From a virus: a stretch of DNA of 35,097 nt. Made by a program: the position numbers and the translations under genes. The stretch lies in IMG/VR virus record IMGVR_UViG_3300025889_000432, positions 1 to 35,097 of that record. One strand, 5' to 3'. This document shows positions 6,402-14,127 of this stretch, piece after piece. The notes beneath the pieces are model-generated. The model saw only the letters and a list, made by a program, of their open reading frames with translations, did not search any database and had not been told where the DNA came from. The number at the start of each line of letters is the position of its first letter. The stretch's first letter is position 1.

Positions 6402-7493
6402 ATGGCATCAACATTTTCAGATCTCGGTATAGAACTTATGGCAACTGGCGAAAACGCTGGTACATGGGGAGATAAAACAAATTCTAATTTAAACTTAATT
6501 CAACAAGCCGTAGCAGGTTATGAAGCTATTTCAATTGCAGGGGGTGTACAAACTACTCCTCTTGCAATGACAGATGCAACAATCTCACAGGCAAGAAACC
6601 AAGTAATAAAATTTACTGGGACAATTACAGGAAATCAAACAGTAACAATTCCAAATTCAATTGAAAAATCTTACATTATTATAAATGGCACATCGGGTTC
6701 ATTTACTGTAGAATTTAAAACAGTTAGTGGAACAGGTTACACTTTTGGTGCTACAGAAAAAGAAACTAGAATTTTAATTTCTGATGGTACTAATATTGTA
6801 GATTCAGGATTCTCATCAGTAGGTATTGATGCTGTAGTAGATGACACTTCACCTCAATTAGGTGGTAATTTAGATGCTAACGGAAATAATATTTTAATTG
6901 ATAATGGTAATTTCATCGGTGATGAAAATGGTTTAGAACAAATTAAATTTACTACAACTGCTTCCGCAGTAAACGAATTAACTGTAGTAAACGCAGCAAC
7001 AGGAAATGCTCCTAATATTCAAGCTACAGGTGGAGACAGTAATGTTGATTTAAATTTAACACCAAAAGGTATTGGTAGAACAACTTTTAACGGTCAAGGT
7101 AAAATTCAAAGTGTTGCAGAAAAAGTTACAACTGAAGCTACTGCTGCTACGGGAACTGTTAACTATGATGTTTTAACACAAGCAGTGTGGAATTTCACAA
7201 CTAATGCATCTGCTAACTGGACTTTAAACATTAGAGGTGATGGTTCAAACTCACTAAACTCTATAATGGATACAGGTGAATCAATTACAATAGCTCATAT
7301 CGTTGCTCAAGGTGGAACAGCTTATTACAATAACGCTGTTCAAATTGATGGATCATCTGTTACTCCAGAATATCAAGGTGGAGCAGCACCAACATCGGGT
7401 AACATAAATTCATTAGACACATATTCATATACAATTATTAAAACTGCAGATGCTACATTTACAGTGTTAGCATCACAAACACAGTTTGCGTAA
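6402..7493 (+). CDS. Tail fibre-like appendage protein (363 aa)
   Basis: The 363-residue product begins MASTFSDLGIELMATGENAG then TWGDKTNSNLNLIQQAVAGY. I recognise this N-terminal module from tail appendage proteins of marine phages, where it often precedes variable beta-structured regions. Repeating beta segments follow (TGTITGNQTVTIPNSIEKSY, IIINGTSGSFTVEF), then a DTSPQLGGNLDANGNNIL element common in phage fibre proteins, and a Ser/Thr/Asn-rich C-terminal part. No enzymatic motif (lyase, sialidase) is visible. It lies between other tail genes and is preceded by AAAGGT. Likely a trimeric fibre; its receptor is unknown. Confidence 0.75.
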   Translation: MASTFSDLGIELMATGENAGTWGDKTNSNLNLIQQAVAGYEAISIAGGVQTTPLAMTDATISQARNQVIKFTGTITGNQTVTIPNSIEKSYIIINGTSGSFTVEFKTVSGTGYTFGATEKETRILISDGTNIVDSGFSSVGIDAVVDDTSPQLGGNLDANGNNILIDNGNFIGDENGLEQIKFTTTASAVNELTVVNAATGNAPNIQATGGDSNVDLNLTPKGIGRTTFNGQGKIQSVAEKVTTEATAATGTVNYDVLTQAVWNFTTNASANWTLNIRGDGSNSLNSIMDTGESITIAHIVAQGGTAYYNNAVQIDGSSVTPEYQGGAAPTSGNINSLDTYSYTIIKTADATFTVLASQTQFA

Positions 7494-7511
7494 TAAAATA
7501 GAAGGAGAAAG

Positions 7512-8387
7512 ATGCCACTAATTACAACAAGAGGATCTGCATCAGCAAGAGGATTTGGATTTGCAGGCGCAGGTAAGCCTTATGATATTCAATACTTAGT
7601 CGTAGCTGGTGGTGGATCAGGCGGGACTTTCTCATATGGAGGAGGCGGCGGAGCTGGCGGCGGTTTTAGAAACGTAACTACAAAATCTTTTGAAGTAGTT
7701 AGCGGACGAAACTATACAGTTACAGTCGGTAATGGTGGTGCAGGAAACACTACTTCTGACGACAAAGGAAATAAAGGTGTAGATTCTGTTTTTGATACAA
7801 TTACTTCAGCTGGAGGTGGCGGTGGTATAAATTTAGGAAACCCAGCACAATCAACAAACCCTAACCATCCTACGGGTTCAGGCTCAGGAGGATCAGGAGC
7901 AGGTTCAGCAACTTACTTTCAAGGCCCTTTCAGAGGTAGAGGTGGCGCAGGAAACATTCCACCAGTTTCTCCTCCACAAGGAAATGACGGCGGAGATGGT
8001 AGTGTTGGCGGAGGCCCTACAGCTCAAAGAGCGGGAGGTGGCGGCGGCGGAGCTGGCGGAGCTGGAACTGACGGTGCATCAAGTAATGGCGGAGACGGAG
8101 GAGCTGGATCAGCCTTTACAATTACAGGATCGAGCGTAACTTATTCTGCTGGAGGCTATGGAGTAATACAAGGCCAAAGCGCTGGCGGAGCAGGAACAGC
8201 AAATAGAGGAGACGCTACCCCAGCAGGAGGAGCAGGAGCTCCAACCCCAACAAGCAATGGCGGATCAGGAATAGTAGTAATTAGAAGATTAACTTCTGAT
8301 TCTAACTCAACATCAGGCAACTCAGTAACTACAGATGGATCTGATACGATCCACACATTTACTGGTGACGGGACATACACAGCATAA
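7512..8387 (+). CDS. Glycine-rich tail tip / putative receptor-binding protein (291 aa)
   Basis: The 291-residue product has a short N-terminus (MPLITTRGSASARGFGFAG), then YDIQYLVVAGGGSGG. A long stretch with many runs of three to six Gly follows (about 37-230), ending with GGSGIVVIRR and a HTFTGDGTYT strand. The YLVVAGGG start and GIVVIRR end mark a glycine-rich domain seen repeatedly in marine phage tail proteins. Such polyglycine helices resemble the packed sandwich of T-even gp38 adhesins, which recognise outer-membrane proteins. The family resemblance is by composition and flanking motifs only. GAAGGAG lies just before the ATG, indicating strong translation. As a host-range determinant it is expected to vary between strains. 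Confidence 0.72.
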   Translation: MPLITTRGSASARGFGFAGAGKPYDIQYLVVAGGGSGGTFSYGGGGGAGGGFRNVTTKSFEVVSGRNYTVTVGNGGAGNTTSDDKGNKGVDSVFDTITSAGGGGGINLGNPAQSTNPNHPTGSGSGGSGAGSATYFQGPFRGRGGAGNIPPVSPPQGNDGGDGSVGGGPTAQRAGGGGGGAGGAGTDGASSNGGDGGAGSAFTITGSSVTYSAGGYGVIQGQSAGGAGTANRGDATPAGGAGAPTPTSNGGSGIVVIRRLTSDSNSTSGNSVTTDGSDTIHTFTGDGTYTA

Positions 8388-8389
8388 CC

Positions 8390-8872
8390 ATGGCAAGCTT
8401 TGCAAAAATATCAGAAGAGAACGAAGTAGTTTCAGTACATTGTGTTGCTGATAATGATACGTCTCAAGATGGTGTAGAAAACGAATCAGTAGGACAAGCT
8501 TTTTTAGAAAAAATTCATAAATGGCCTGCACACTTATGGATAAAATGTTCTTATAACACTACTAAAGGTAACCACCTTTTAGGAGGCACACCTTACAGAG
8601 GTAACTATCCAGCCATAGGAGATGTATGGGATTCAGAAAATAATATATTTATAAAACCAAAACCTTACGCAAGTTGGACATTAGACACAACAACAGGTGT
8701 ATGGAATCCTCCAGTTGCAAAACCAGCAGCTCAAGAAGATGCTGCAAATAAAAGTCCTATAAGACATTATTCATGGAATGAAGAAAATCAACAATGGGAC
8801 GTAATTTCTCAAGATATATGGGTTGAATCTCTTAATGAATATGTGGATTCTAACGACCCCGCAGCACAATAA
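8390..8872 (+). CDS. Conserved tail-associated protein (160 aa)
   Basis: The 160-residue product starts MASFAKISEENEVVSVHCVA and has a middle with LWIKCSYNTT...YRGNYPAIGD...PKPYASWTL, then HYSWNEENQQWDVIS. This order (MAxFAxxxE start, a GNYxxIGDxWD segment, and paired SW-type repeats near the end) is common in cyanophage and pelagiphage proteins found beside tail fibre genes. Their role is unproven; assembly factor or small fibre component have been suggested. The SWxLDxxTxxW and SWNEENQQW elements look like two copies of a short Trp beta-hairpin. It is the last gene before the oxygenase array. Confidence 0.75.
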   Translation: MASFAKISEENEVVSVHCVADNDTSQDGVENESVGQAFLEKIHKWPAHLWIKCSYNTTKGNHLLGGTPYRGNYPAIGDVWDSENNIFIKPKPYASWTLDTTTGVWNPPVAKPAAQEDAANKSPIRHYSWNEENQQWDVISQDIWVESLNEYVDSNDPAAQ

Positions 8873-8918
8873 TAATTTTATATTTGAAAACATCAAGGTC
8901 CCATGATAAACGTTAGCT

Positions 8919-9485
8919 GTGATTGAAGATAATATAGAAATATTAAAATTACCTATTCCCAAACATTTAAATAATAATATTATGAATTATTTACAAAGAG
9001 AAGGTAAATGGAATTTTGTTTTTGATAAAGATAGAAATATATCTCCTAGTATGAAAGAAGTCGCTGATCCTGGACCATTAACAGATGCAGGTTTAGCTAG
9101 AATAACATTCTCACGAGGTTTAGAAGGAACTGATGTAGATAATTATTTGAACAATTTTGCAGATCTAGTTTATTTTCATTGTGTAGAAAGTTCAAAAAAA
9201 TTTAGAATTAAGAATATTTGTAGATATTATTGGAATCTTTATAGTAGAAGTTCCAAATGTTTGTGGCACACAGACCAACATAAAATCGATGAATATGTTT
9301 CTATAATATATAATTTACATGACAATGATGGTGGCACCGAATTTAAAAGTGGTAAAGTAAATGCTAATGAAGGAGAAGCTATAATATTTCCTAGTCATTA
9401 TTTACACAAAGGTATTGGACCAAAAAAATATAAATGGAGAATGAGCTTAAATATTGTTGCTCATCAAAGTTTTATTTATGCATAG
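8919..9485 (+). CDS. 2OG-Fe(II) oxygenase-like protein, array member 1
   Basis: I start at GTG 8919, the only possible start below an in-frame stop that preserves the N-terminal helix. The product is 188 residues. It shows a double-stranded beta-helix oxygenase pattern: WHTDQ with iron ligands His117 and Asp119, GGTEF, then IIFPSHYLHKG with the distal ligand His163 and 2-oxoglutarate-binding Arg174 in WRMSLNI. Such enzymes hydroxylate or demethylate substrates using O2 and 2-oxoglutarate. The substrate is unknown. No SD is evident before the GTG, so initiation may be weak. It opens a run of ten related genes and overlaps the next by 8 nt. Confidence 0.82.
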   Translation: MIEDNIEILKLPIPKHLNNNIMNYLQREGKWNFVFDKDRNISPSMKEVADPGPLTDAGLARITFSRGLEGTDVDNYLNNFADLVYFHCVESSKKFRIKNICRYYWNLYSRSSKCLWHTDQHKIDEYVSIIYNLHDNDGGTEFKSGKVNANEGEAIIFPSHYLHKGIGPKKYKWRMSLNIVAHQSFIYA

Positions 9486-10032
9486 AAAAATTTTATCTCA
9501 AGTAGATTTATATTACGGCGATGTAAAAATGCCTAAAAATTTTGAAATAGATAGAACAAAAATAAAAGAACAAATTATATATAGCTCTTTTATATCAGAT
9601 AACAGAAAAAATAATGATAAAAATGATAAACGTTACAATGATTTTATCATTGATGACACAACGATCTTATACCCATTGCATGTATACTTTTCAGACTTTA
9701 TAAATTTAAAATTTGATCTTAAATTAATTTTACAGGACAGCTGGGGAAACATTGTTTATCCAGGTCAACAAACTAATAATAGAAATACTTTAAATCCATT
9801 AAGTCTTGATTTATCTTCGGATTATACTTTGATTTACGGAGTTGATGTTTATGACAAAGAAAGTAAATTAATTATTGAGTATGATTCGAATCGTAGAGCT
9901 GGTAGATCTTGGACAATACCTATTTTTGATAATTCTTTTGTAATGTTTCCATCTACGTGTAGATATCATATAAGTCAAAATATGTCTAAAAACTTAAATA
10001 CGTTTTTAGGTTTTACTTTTAATTACGTATAA
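9478..10032 (+). CDS. Degenerate 2OG-Fe(II) oxygenase-fold protein, array member 2 (likely pseudoenzyme)
   Basis: The ATG at 9478 overlaps the end of member 1 by 8 nt, giving 184 residues. The frame is intact. The C-terminal half follows the PF13759-like oxygenase pattern: ILQDSWGNIVYPGQQ, then YTLIYGVDVYDKESK, SFVMFPSTCRYHIS (distal His164) and FLGFTFNY. But where the HxD/HxH iron motif should be, the sequence is TNNRNTLNPLS (about 99-109), and the Arg expected after the distal His is absent. The enzyme is probably unable to bind iron and could act as a binding or partner subunit. An unrelated beta protein cannot be excluded, but position and matching strands favour a decayed paralogue. Confidence 0.6.
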   Translation: MHRKILSQVDLYYGDVKMPKNFEIDRTKIKEQIIYSSFISDNRKNNDKNDKRYNDFIIDDTTILYPLHVYFSDFINLKFDLKLILQDSWGNIVYPGQQTNNRNTLNPLSLDLSSDYTLIYGVDVYDKESKLIIEYDSNRRAGRSWTIPIFDNSFVMFPSTCRYHISQNMSKNLNTFLGFTFNYV

Positions 10033-10631
10033 TGATTCTTAAAAACTATTATTACTATTACACTAGTGCAATACCAATTAGTATTTGCGATAGAATAATA
10101 AAAGAGGGTAAAAAGATGAAAAAAGAAAGAGCTTTAATAGGTGACCCTAAGAAAAAATTATCTAATGTTGAAATCTCCAATATCAAAAAAGTTAGAGAAT
10201 CTCATGTGGTTTGGTTTGATAAGCCTTGGATTTATAAATTAGTTCAACCTTACGTTTACGATGCTAATGCTAGAGCTGGCTGGAATTTTGAGTGGGCATG
10301 GACAGATCCTCCGCAGTTTACTATTTATAAAAAAAATCAACATTACACATGGCATGCTGATCAATTTCAAGATTTAGATTCAAAAAATCGTATGAGAAAA
10401 ATTTCTATGACAATAAATTTATCAGATCCCTCTGAATATGAGGGAGGTAATTTAGAATTTGATTATAGAAATAGAACAGATCGATCAGATTGTATTGTGC
10501 CATGTAAAGAAATAATGCCTAAAGGATCTATAGCTTTATTCCCAAGTTTTGTTTTTCATAGAGTAACACCAGTAACAAAAGGAACAAGATACAGTTTAGT
10601 TGTTTGGAATTCAGGTAGTCCTTATAAATGA
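10032..10631 (+). CDS. PKHD-type 2OG-Fe(II) prolyl-4-hydroxylase-like enzyme, array member 3
   Basis: This 199-residue protein is the most typical oxygenase of the array. It has QFTIYKKNQHYTWHADQ with His108 and Asp110, RKISMTINLSDPSEYEGGNL, GSIALFPSFVFHRVTPV with His176, and GTRYSLVVW with Arg186. That is the PKHD-type/prolyl 4-hydroxylase alpha-subunit pattern (PF13640), known from many cyanophages and bacteria. The family hydroxylates proline or other side chains; the target here is unknown. It shares one base with member 2 and four with member 4, so expression is translationally coupled. No signal peptide; cytoplasmic. Confidence 0.9.
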   Translation: MILKNYYYYYTSAIPISICDRIIKEGKKMKKERALIGDPKKKLSNVEISNIKKVRESHVVWFDKPWIYKLVQPYVYDANARAGWNFEWAWTDPPQFTIYKKNQHYTWHADQFQDLDSKNRMRKISMTINLSDPSEYEGGNLEFDYRNRTDRSDCIVPCKEIMPKGSIALFPSFVFHRVTPVTKGTRYSLVVWNSGSPYK

Positions 10632-11269
10632 TAAATATAATTAACATTAAGAGCGATGTGAGAAGAACTCCTTTTGCACCAGAATGGAATTATTTTATAG
10701 TTGAAGATTATCTAAGTGAAATAGATCTTAAAAAGTTATGCTCATTTTTGCTAAAAAAAGAAAAAAGTATTCTTAAATTAAAACAAACAAATGATGGATT
10801 TACTGGTTTAACAAATCATACAACCACAAGACATGGTAACTACAATATTTTCTCTTTTAAAAATAAAGAAATAGATAAACTAAAAAATAAAATAATTGAT
10901 ACACATAATACATTTATTACAGCTTTGAATATTAACCCAATAAAAAATTTATATATAAATGGTTGGTTAAATGTTATGAGAAAAAATGAGTATGTAAAAC
11001 CTCATGCACATTCTTTTAATGCTGATACATATTTAGGTGGCCATTTTTGTGTAAGTTGTAAAAATACATCTACTTATTATATAAATCCTGTAAATCAAAT
11101 AAATGATCCTGAATTTTTTGAAAGTAAAAACGTACCAGGTAAATTAACTTTATTTAATAATTATGTTCCACATTATACAAATAAACACAAAGCAGAAACG
11201 GTAAGAATTACTATTGCTTTTGATTTAAATTATGCAAGAAAAAAAGAGTGTGATATTAAAATTATATGA
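10628..11269 (+). CDS. 2OG-Fe(II) oxygenase-like protein with HxH motif, array member 4
   Basis: The 213-residue product has an N-terminal helical part (EWNYFIVEDYLSEIDLKKLC) and a C-terminal beta core. Visible are NGWLNVMRKNEYVKPHAHSF (His126, His128), a GGHFCV strand, LTLFNNYVPHYT with distal His182, and VRITIAFDL with Arg193. The pattern fits the putative 2OG-Fe(II) oxygenase family PF13759, in which HxH stands where most relatives have HxD. Whether the second His binds iron is not known to me. Overlaps of four bases on both sides (ATGA) tie it to the array. The substrate is unknown. Confidence 0.8.
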   Translation: MINIINIKSDVRRTPFAPEWNYFIVEDYLSEIDLKKLCSFLLKKEKSILKLKQTNDGFTGLTNHTTTRHGNYNIFSFKNKEIDKLKNKIIDTHNTFITALNINPIKNLYINGWLNVMRKNEYVKPHAHSFNADTYLGGHFCVSCKNTSTYYINPVNQINDPEFFESKNVPGKLTLFNNYVPHYTNKHKAETVRITIAFDLNYARKKECDIKII

Positions 11270-11886
11270 GCTTTAAAAAAAATAAATATTATGTTTGTAG
11301 AAAAGTAGTTTCAAAAGATATTATTAAATTTTTATATGATTATTTATTAATGAAAAGAGAGTTATGTAAATCTTTACATAAATATAATTTAGTTAGTATG
11401 TTCGACACAAGTTTTGGAATTATTGGTAGTGATGGTCAAATAGATCAAAATAATGTTTATTCTTGTTATGGTGATTTGGCTATTGATGTTTTATTAAAAA
11501 AAACAATGTCTCATGTAGAAAATATAATTAAATTAAAATTGCAACCTAACTATTCCTATTTAAGAATTTACGAAGAAGGTAATGAACTTAAACCACATAT
11601 TGATCGTATGGCTTGTGAGTTTTCTACGACCTTAAACATAGGTGGGGATCCATGGTCAATATATTTAAAAGATAAAAAAAATAAGAATATTGAAGTAAAA
11701 TTAAAACCTGGTGACATGCTTATTTACAAAGGGCAAGAATTAACACACTGGAGAAAGAAGTTTGAAGGAGATATGTGTATTCAAGTATTTTTACATTATA
11801 ACCAAGTAGGAGTTGGTCGTTTGTACGATGGAAGACCTTGTTTAGGATCCGCTGCTGACACCAGGCTAGATGATAAAAAAATTTAA
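11266..11886 (+). CDS. 2OG-Fe(II) oxygenase-like protein, array member 5
   Basis: The 206-residue product has YSYLRIYEEGNELKPHIDRM (His111, Asp113), CEFSTTLNIGGDPWSIYL, then LKPGDMLIYKGQELTHWR with distal His161, and CIQVFLHYNQ at the end of the fold. This matches a cyanophage-type oxygenase subgroup I recognise by the PHxDRxxCExSxTxN and GDMxIYxGxxLxHWR motifs. In that subgroup Gln (here 173) stands near where the 2OG-binding Arg is in others. The extra C-terminal tail (GRPCLGSAADTRLDD) overlaps the next gene by 17 nt. Substrate unknown; likely a cytoplasmic hydroxylase. Confidence 0.84.
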   Translation: MSFKKNKYYVCRKVVSKDIIKFLYDYLLMKRELCKSLHKYNLVSMFDTSFGIIGSDGQIDQNNVYSCYGDLAIDVLLKKTMSHVENIIKLKLQPNYSYLRIYEEGNELKPHIDRMACEFSTTLNIGGDPWSIYLKDKKNKNIEVKLKPGDMLIYKGQELTHWRKKFEGDMCIQVFLHYNQVGVGRLYDGRPCLGSAADTRLDDKKI

Positions 11887-12403
11887 AAATTACTTAACAA
11901 AGGATGATAAAGCATTTATTAAAGAAACTTTATTAGGTCCTAATTTTTCTTATTATTTAAATGATCACACAGTAAAAACCGATTCAATTTTAGATGCTAA
12001 AAATTACTTTTTTAGTCACTCAATAATACTTAGACCTGAAGACCGACAACCTAATATGCCTTTTAACTCAGAATATTATAAATTTTTTATGGATTTAGTG
12101 ACAAGAGTAATTAAAAAATTAAAAGTTCAACCTAAAGAATTTTATAGAATGGCGTTAAATTTAACCTTTGCAAACGGTATGGTAGATTGTCCTGAACATA
12201 GAGATCATGACTATGAACATAAAAACCTTATTTTATATCTTAATGATTGTGATAAAAAAGCAAAAACAATTATTAAAGAAGACAGCAAAAAAATTCAGAT
12301 TACACCTACATTCAATACAGGTGTATATTTTGAAGATAATTTACATTCTATGATAAATCCTATATATGGTGTAAGATTAATTTTGGTAACAACTTTTATA
12401 TAA
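11870..12403 (+). CDS. 2OG-Fe(II) oxygenase-like protein, array member 6
   Basis: The ATG at 11870 lies inside the end of member 5. The 177-residue product shows MALNLTFANGMVDCPEHRDH with likely ligands His110 and Asp112, HKNLILYLND (117-126), TFNTGVYFEDNLHSM with distal His159, and YGVRLILVTTF with Arg169. The spacing of metal motif, the ILYLND strand and the distal His matches a short oxygenase type found in cyanophages. A neighbouring second HD pair (113-114) makes the exact ligand pair uncertain. The N-terminal half is helical and unrelated in sequence to its neighbours, so this is a divergent paralogue rather than a recent copy. Confidence 0.76.
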   Translation: MIKKFKNYLTKDDKAFIKETLLGPNFSYYLNDHTVKTDSILDAKNYFFSHSIILRPEDRQPNMPFNSEYYKFFMDLVTRVIKKLKVQPKEFYRMALNLTFANGMVDCPEHRDHDYEHKNLILYLNDCDKKAKTIIKEDSKKIQITPTFNTGVYFEDNLHSMINPIYGVRLILVTTFI

Positions 12404-12894
12404 TGAAAAGTAATCATAAAATAGTAGATAATTTTTTACCTGAAAAACAATTTAAACCAATAGAAGATTGGTTAATGGGTAACTCATTTGAATGGTATGC
12501 AGGTGCTGATGGTGTGTCTCAACAAGGACTAGATGATGGAATTTACCATACTCACACTTTTTTTGATCAAATGATGAGAACGTCAAAAAAATGGGATTTA
12601 ATAGCACCTATAATTCATAAATTAAAAATCAAAGCAATGATTAGGTGTAAAGCTAATTCTTATCCACAAACGCATAAATTAATTGAACATGGTAAACATA
12701 TTGATTTTAATTTCAAACATAAATCTTTTCTGTTAACAATTAATACTTGTAATGGATTTACAAGATTACCTGATGGAACAAAAGTAGCTAGTGTAAGAAA
12801 TAGAGGTATTTTTTTTGAAGGTTATAAACCACATAATAGTACAACCTGTACAGATGTGTATAGAAGAATAAATATAAACTTTAGTTATTTTTAA
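12403..12894 (+). CDS. Short 2OG-Fe(II) oxygenase-like protein, array member 7
   Basis: At 163 residues this is the shortest member. It has LIEHGKHIDFNFKHKSF (His99, Asp101), LLTINTCNGFTRLPDGTKV, NRGIFFEGYKPHNSTTCT (distal His144) and DVYRRININFSYF with Arg154/155. It resembles members 1 and 6 in order of motifs and closely resembles short oxygenases of marine myoviruses. The N-terminus (NHKIVDNFLPEKQFKPIEDW) has the usual oxygenase opening in which a protein leaves its surface through a conserved FLPE. It shares one base with member 6 and is followed by a 10-nt gap with a strong SD. Confidence 0.78.
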   Translation: MKSNHKIVDNFLPEKQFKPIEDWLMGNSFEWYAGADGVSQQGLDDGIYHTHTFFDQMMRTSKKWDLIAPIIHKLKIKAMIRCKANSYPQTHKLIEHGKHIDFNFKHKSFLLTINTCNGFTRLPDGTKVASVRNRGIFFEGYKPHNSTTCTDVYRRININFSYF

Positions 12895-12900
12895 AGGAGG
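12893..12900 (+). promoter_or_regulatory. Strong ribosome-binding site before array member 8
   Basis: AAAGGAGG lies four bases before ATG 12905. It is the only strong SD within the array; the other members depend on overlapping stop/start junctions. It may set a second, independent translation level for members 8-10 and the following gene. Confidence 0.65.
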
Positions 12901-12904
12901 AAAT

Positions 12905-13561
12905 ATGAAAAAAACAAATGGTAAAGGATTAATTTTATTTTCAGAGGGAGTATTTAAAGTTGAGAATGTAGCTTTAAATCATAAGAAGATTTTGAAAGAA
13001 TTACAAAAATTAAAATTTAGAGATATAAAAGCTGTTGATGGTTTAGAAACTAACAAAGTAAAAAATAGTCCACAGATAACAGAGTCAGTGAGAATTTTAG
13101 ACCACATGGAATCAGGCGACATTATAGATAAAGAAATAACAAAACATGTTCAAGTCTCAATAAATAATTTTTTTGGTTATGATGTAGGATGCAAAATAAT
13201 AAATACTTGGGGAACAAAATCACCACCTGGATCTGTAAATAATTTTCATACTCATAGTAATTATTGGTTAAGTGCTGTTTACTATCCACATGGTTTAATA
13301 AAAGACAAATTTAGAATCATGTTTGAATCAGGTAAACACAATGCATTTGCACCAAAGGTTTCTCAATATAATAATATAAATATGAATTCAGTTTTATTTG
13401 AAACATTAGAAGGTGACTTATTAATATTCCCCGCTCATTTACGACACATGATTGCACCAAATTTAACATCTAAAAACAGGTACTCTATAGCTTTTAATAT
13501 ATTACCTGAAGGTAATATTGGTGAAGGAGATAGTCATCTTGTATATCAATTTACAAAATGA
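12905..13561 (+). CDS. 2OG-Fe(II) oxygenase-like protein with HxH motif, array member 8
   Basis: This 218-residue protein, the longest of the array, has TWGTKSPPGSVNNFHTHSNY with His115 and His117, WLSAVYYPHG, LEGDLLIFPAHLRHMIAP with distal His181, and RYSIAFNILPEG with Arg192. HTHSNYWLSAVYY and IFPAHLRHMIAPN are typical of PF13759-type putative 2OG-Fe(II) oxygenases. The N-terminus (KGLILFSEGVFKVENV) is beta-like and distinct from members 4 and 9. It has the best RBS in the array and overlaps member 9 by four bases. Reaction unknown, presumably hydroxylation of a protein or small molecule. Confidence 0.85.
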   Translation: MKKTNGKGLILFSEGVFKVENVALNHKKILKELQKLKFRDIKAVDGLETNKVKNSPQITESVRILDHMESGDIIDKEITKHVQVSINNFFGYDVGCKIINTWGTKSPPGSVNNFHTHSNYWLSAVYYPHGLIKDKFRIMFESGKHNAFAPKVSQYNNINMNSVLFETLEGDLLIFPAHLRHMIAPNLTSKNRYSIAFNILPEGNIGEGDSHLVYQFTK

Positions 13562-14127
13562 TTAAGTATTACTTTCCATATTTTGGGCCTTTAATTATAC
13601 AAACAAATTTAATTAAAGATCAAATTAAACAAGTAAAAAAACTGTGTAATAAAAATGTTAGTAACAGAAGAGATTTAGCAGGACAAATAAAAGATGAATT
13701 TTTAATAGACTATAATAAATTTGATGCGATAGTTAGGCCACAAATAGAAACTTACAAAATAGCATACAATAGATTTTACGGATCAAAATTAGATGGTATG
13801 AGAACTACAACAGCTTGGGTAAATTATATGAAAGCGGGTGAATACAATCCTCCACACATTCATGATAATTGTAGATTTTCATGTGTATTGTATCTACAAG
13901 TTCCAAAAGAAATTGCAAAAGAAAATAAAGAATATGAAGGAACAAGTGGAGGACCTGGTACAATAGAATTTACTTATGGAGAGACACAACCTATGGATTG
14001 TAACACTGGTTGTACTTATGTGCCTAAAGTTGGTGAGATGTTTATATTTCCTCGTTTTGTAAGACATAGTGTTGCTCCCTTCCAATCAAAAGTAACTAGA
14101 GTATCTGTTGCAGCTAACTTTGAATGA
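13558..14127 (+). CDS. 2OG-Fe(II) oxygenase-like protein with HxH motif, array member 9
   Basis: The 189-residue product has TTTAWVNYMKAGEYNPPHIH with His100 and His102, a SCVLYLQVPKEI strand, an inserted Gly-rich loop (about 127-137), VGEMFIFPRFVRHSVAPF with distal His170, and RVSVAANFE with Arg181. GEYNPPHxH and IFPxxxRHxVAPF motifs are those of the phage-encoded PF13759-type proteins common in cyanophages and pelagiphages. Start and stop both overlap neighbours by four bases. It is the clearest HxH member. The metal-binding status of the second His is untested. Confidence 0.86.
   Translation: MIKYYFPYFGPLIIQTNLIKDQIKQVKKLCNKNVSNRRDLAGQIKDEFLIDYNKFDAIVRPQIETYKIAYNRFYGSKLDGMRTTTAWVNYMKAGEYNPPHIHDNCRFSCVLYLQVPKEIAKENKEYEGTSGGPGTIEFTYGETQPMDCNTGCTYVPKVGEMFIFPRFVRHSVAPFQSKVTRVSVAANFE

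Noticed and set aside
8156-8380. Minus-strand open frame opposite the glycine-rich gene
   Set aside because: A frame open only because repeated GGN codons read as Pro/Ala-type codons on the other strand; no start context and no place in the operon.
8903-8926. Seven-codon open frame (MINVSCD) overlapping the GTG start of array member 1
   Set aside because: Could be a leader peptide, but no SD precedes it and such short frames are common here.
8903-9635. A 13-mer ATGATAAACGTTA at 8903-8915 and again at 9623-9635
   Set aside because: Only two copies, one of them in coding sequence, in AT-rich DNA; no further structure around them, so chance is likely.
9883-9892. GATTCGAATC, resembling a tRNA T-loop
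   Set aside because: It is a short palindrome inside array member 2; flanking bases do not form a T-stem or an acceptor stem, and no anticodon arm can be placed.
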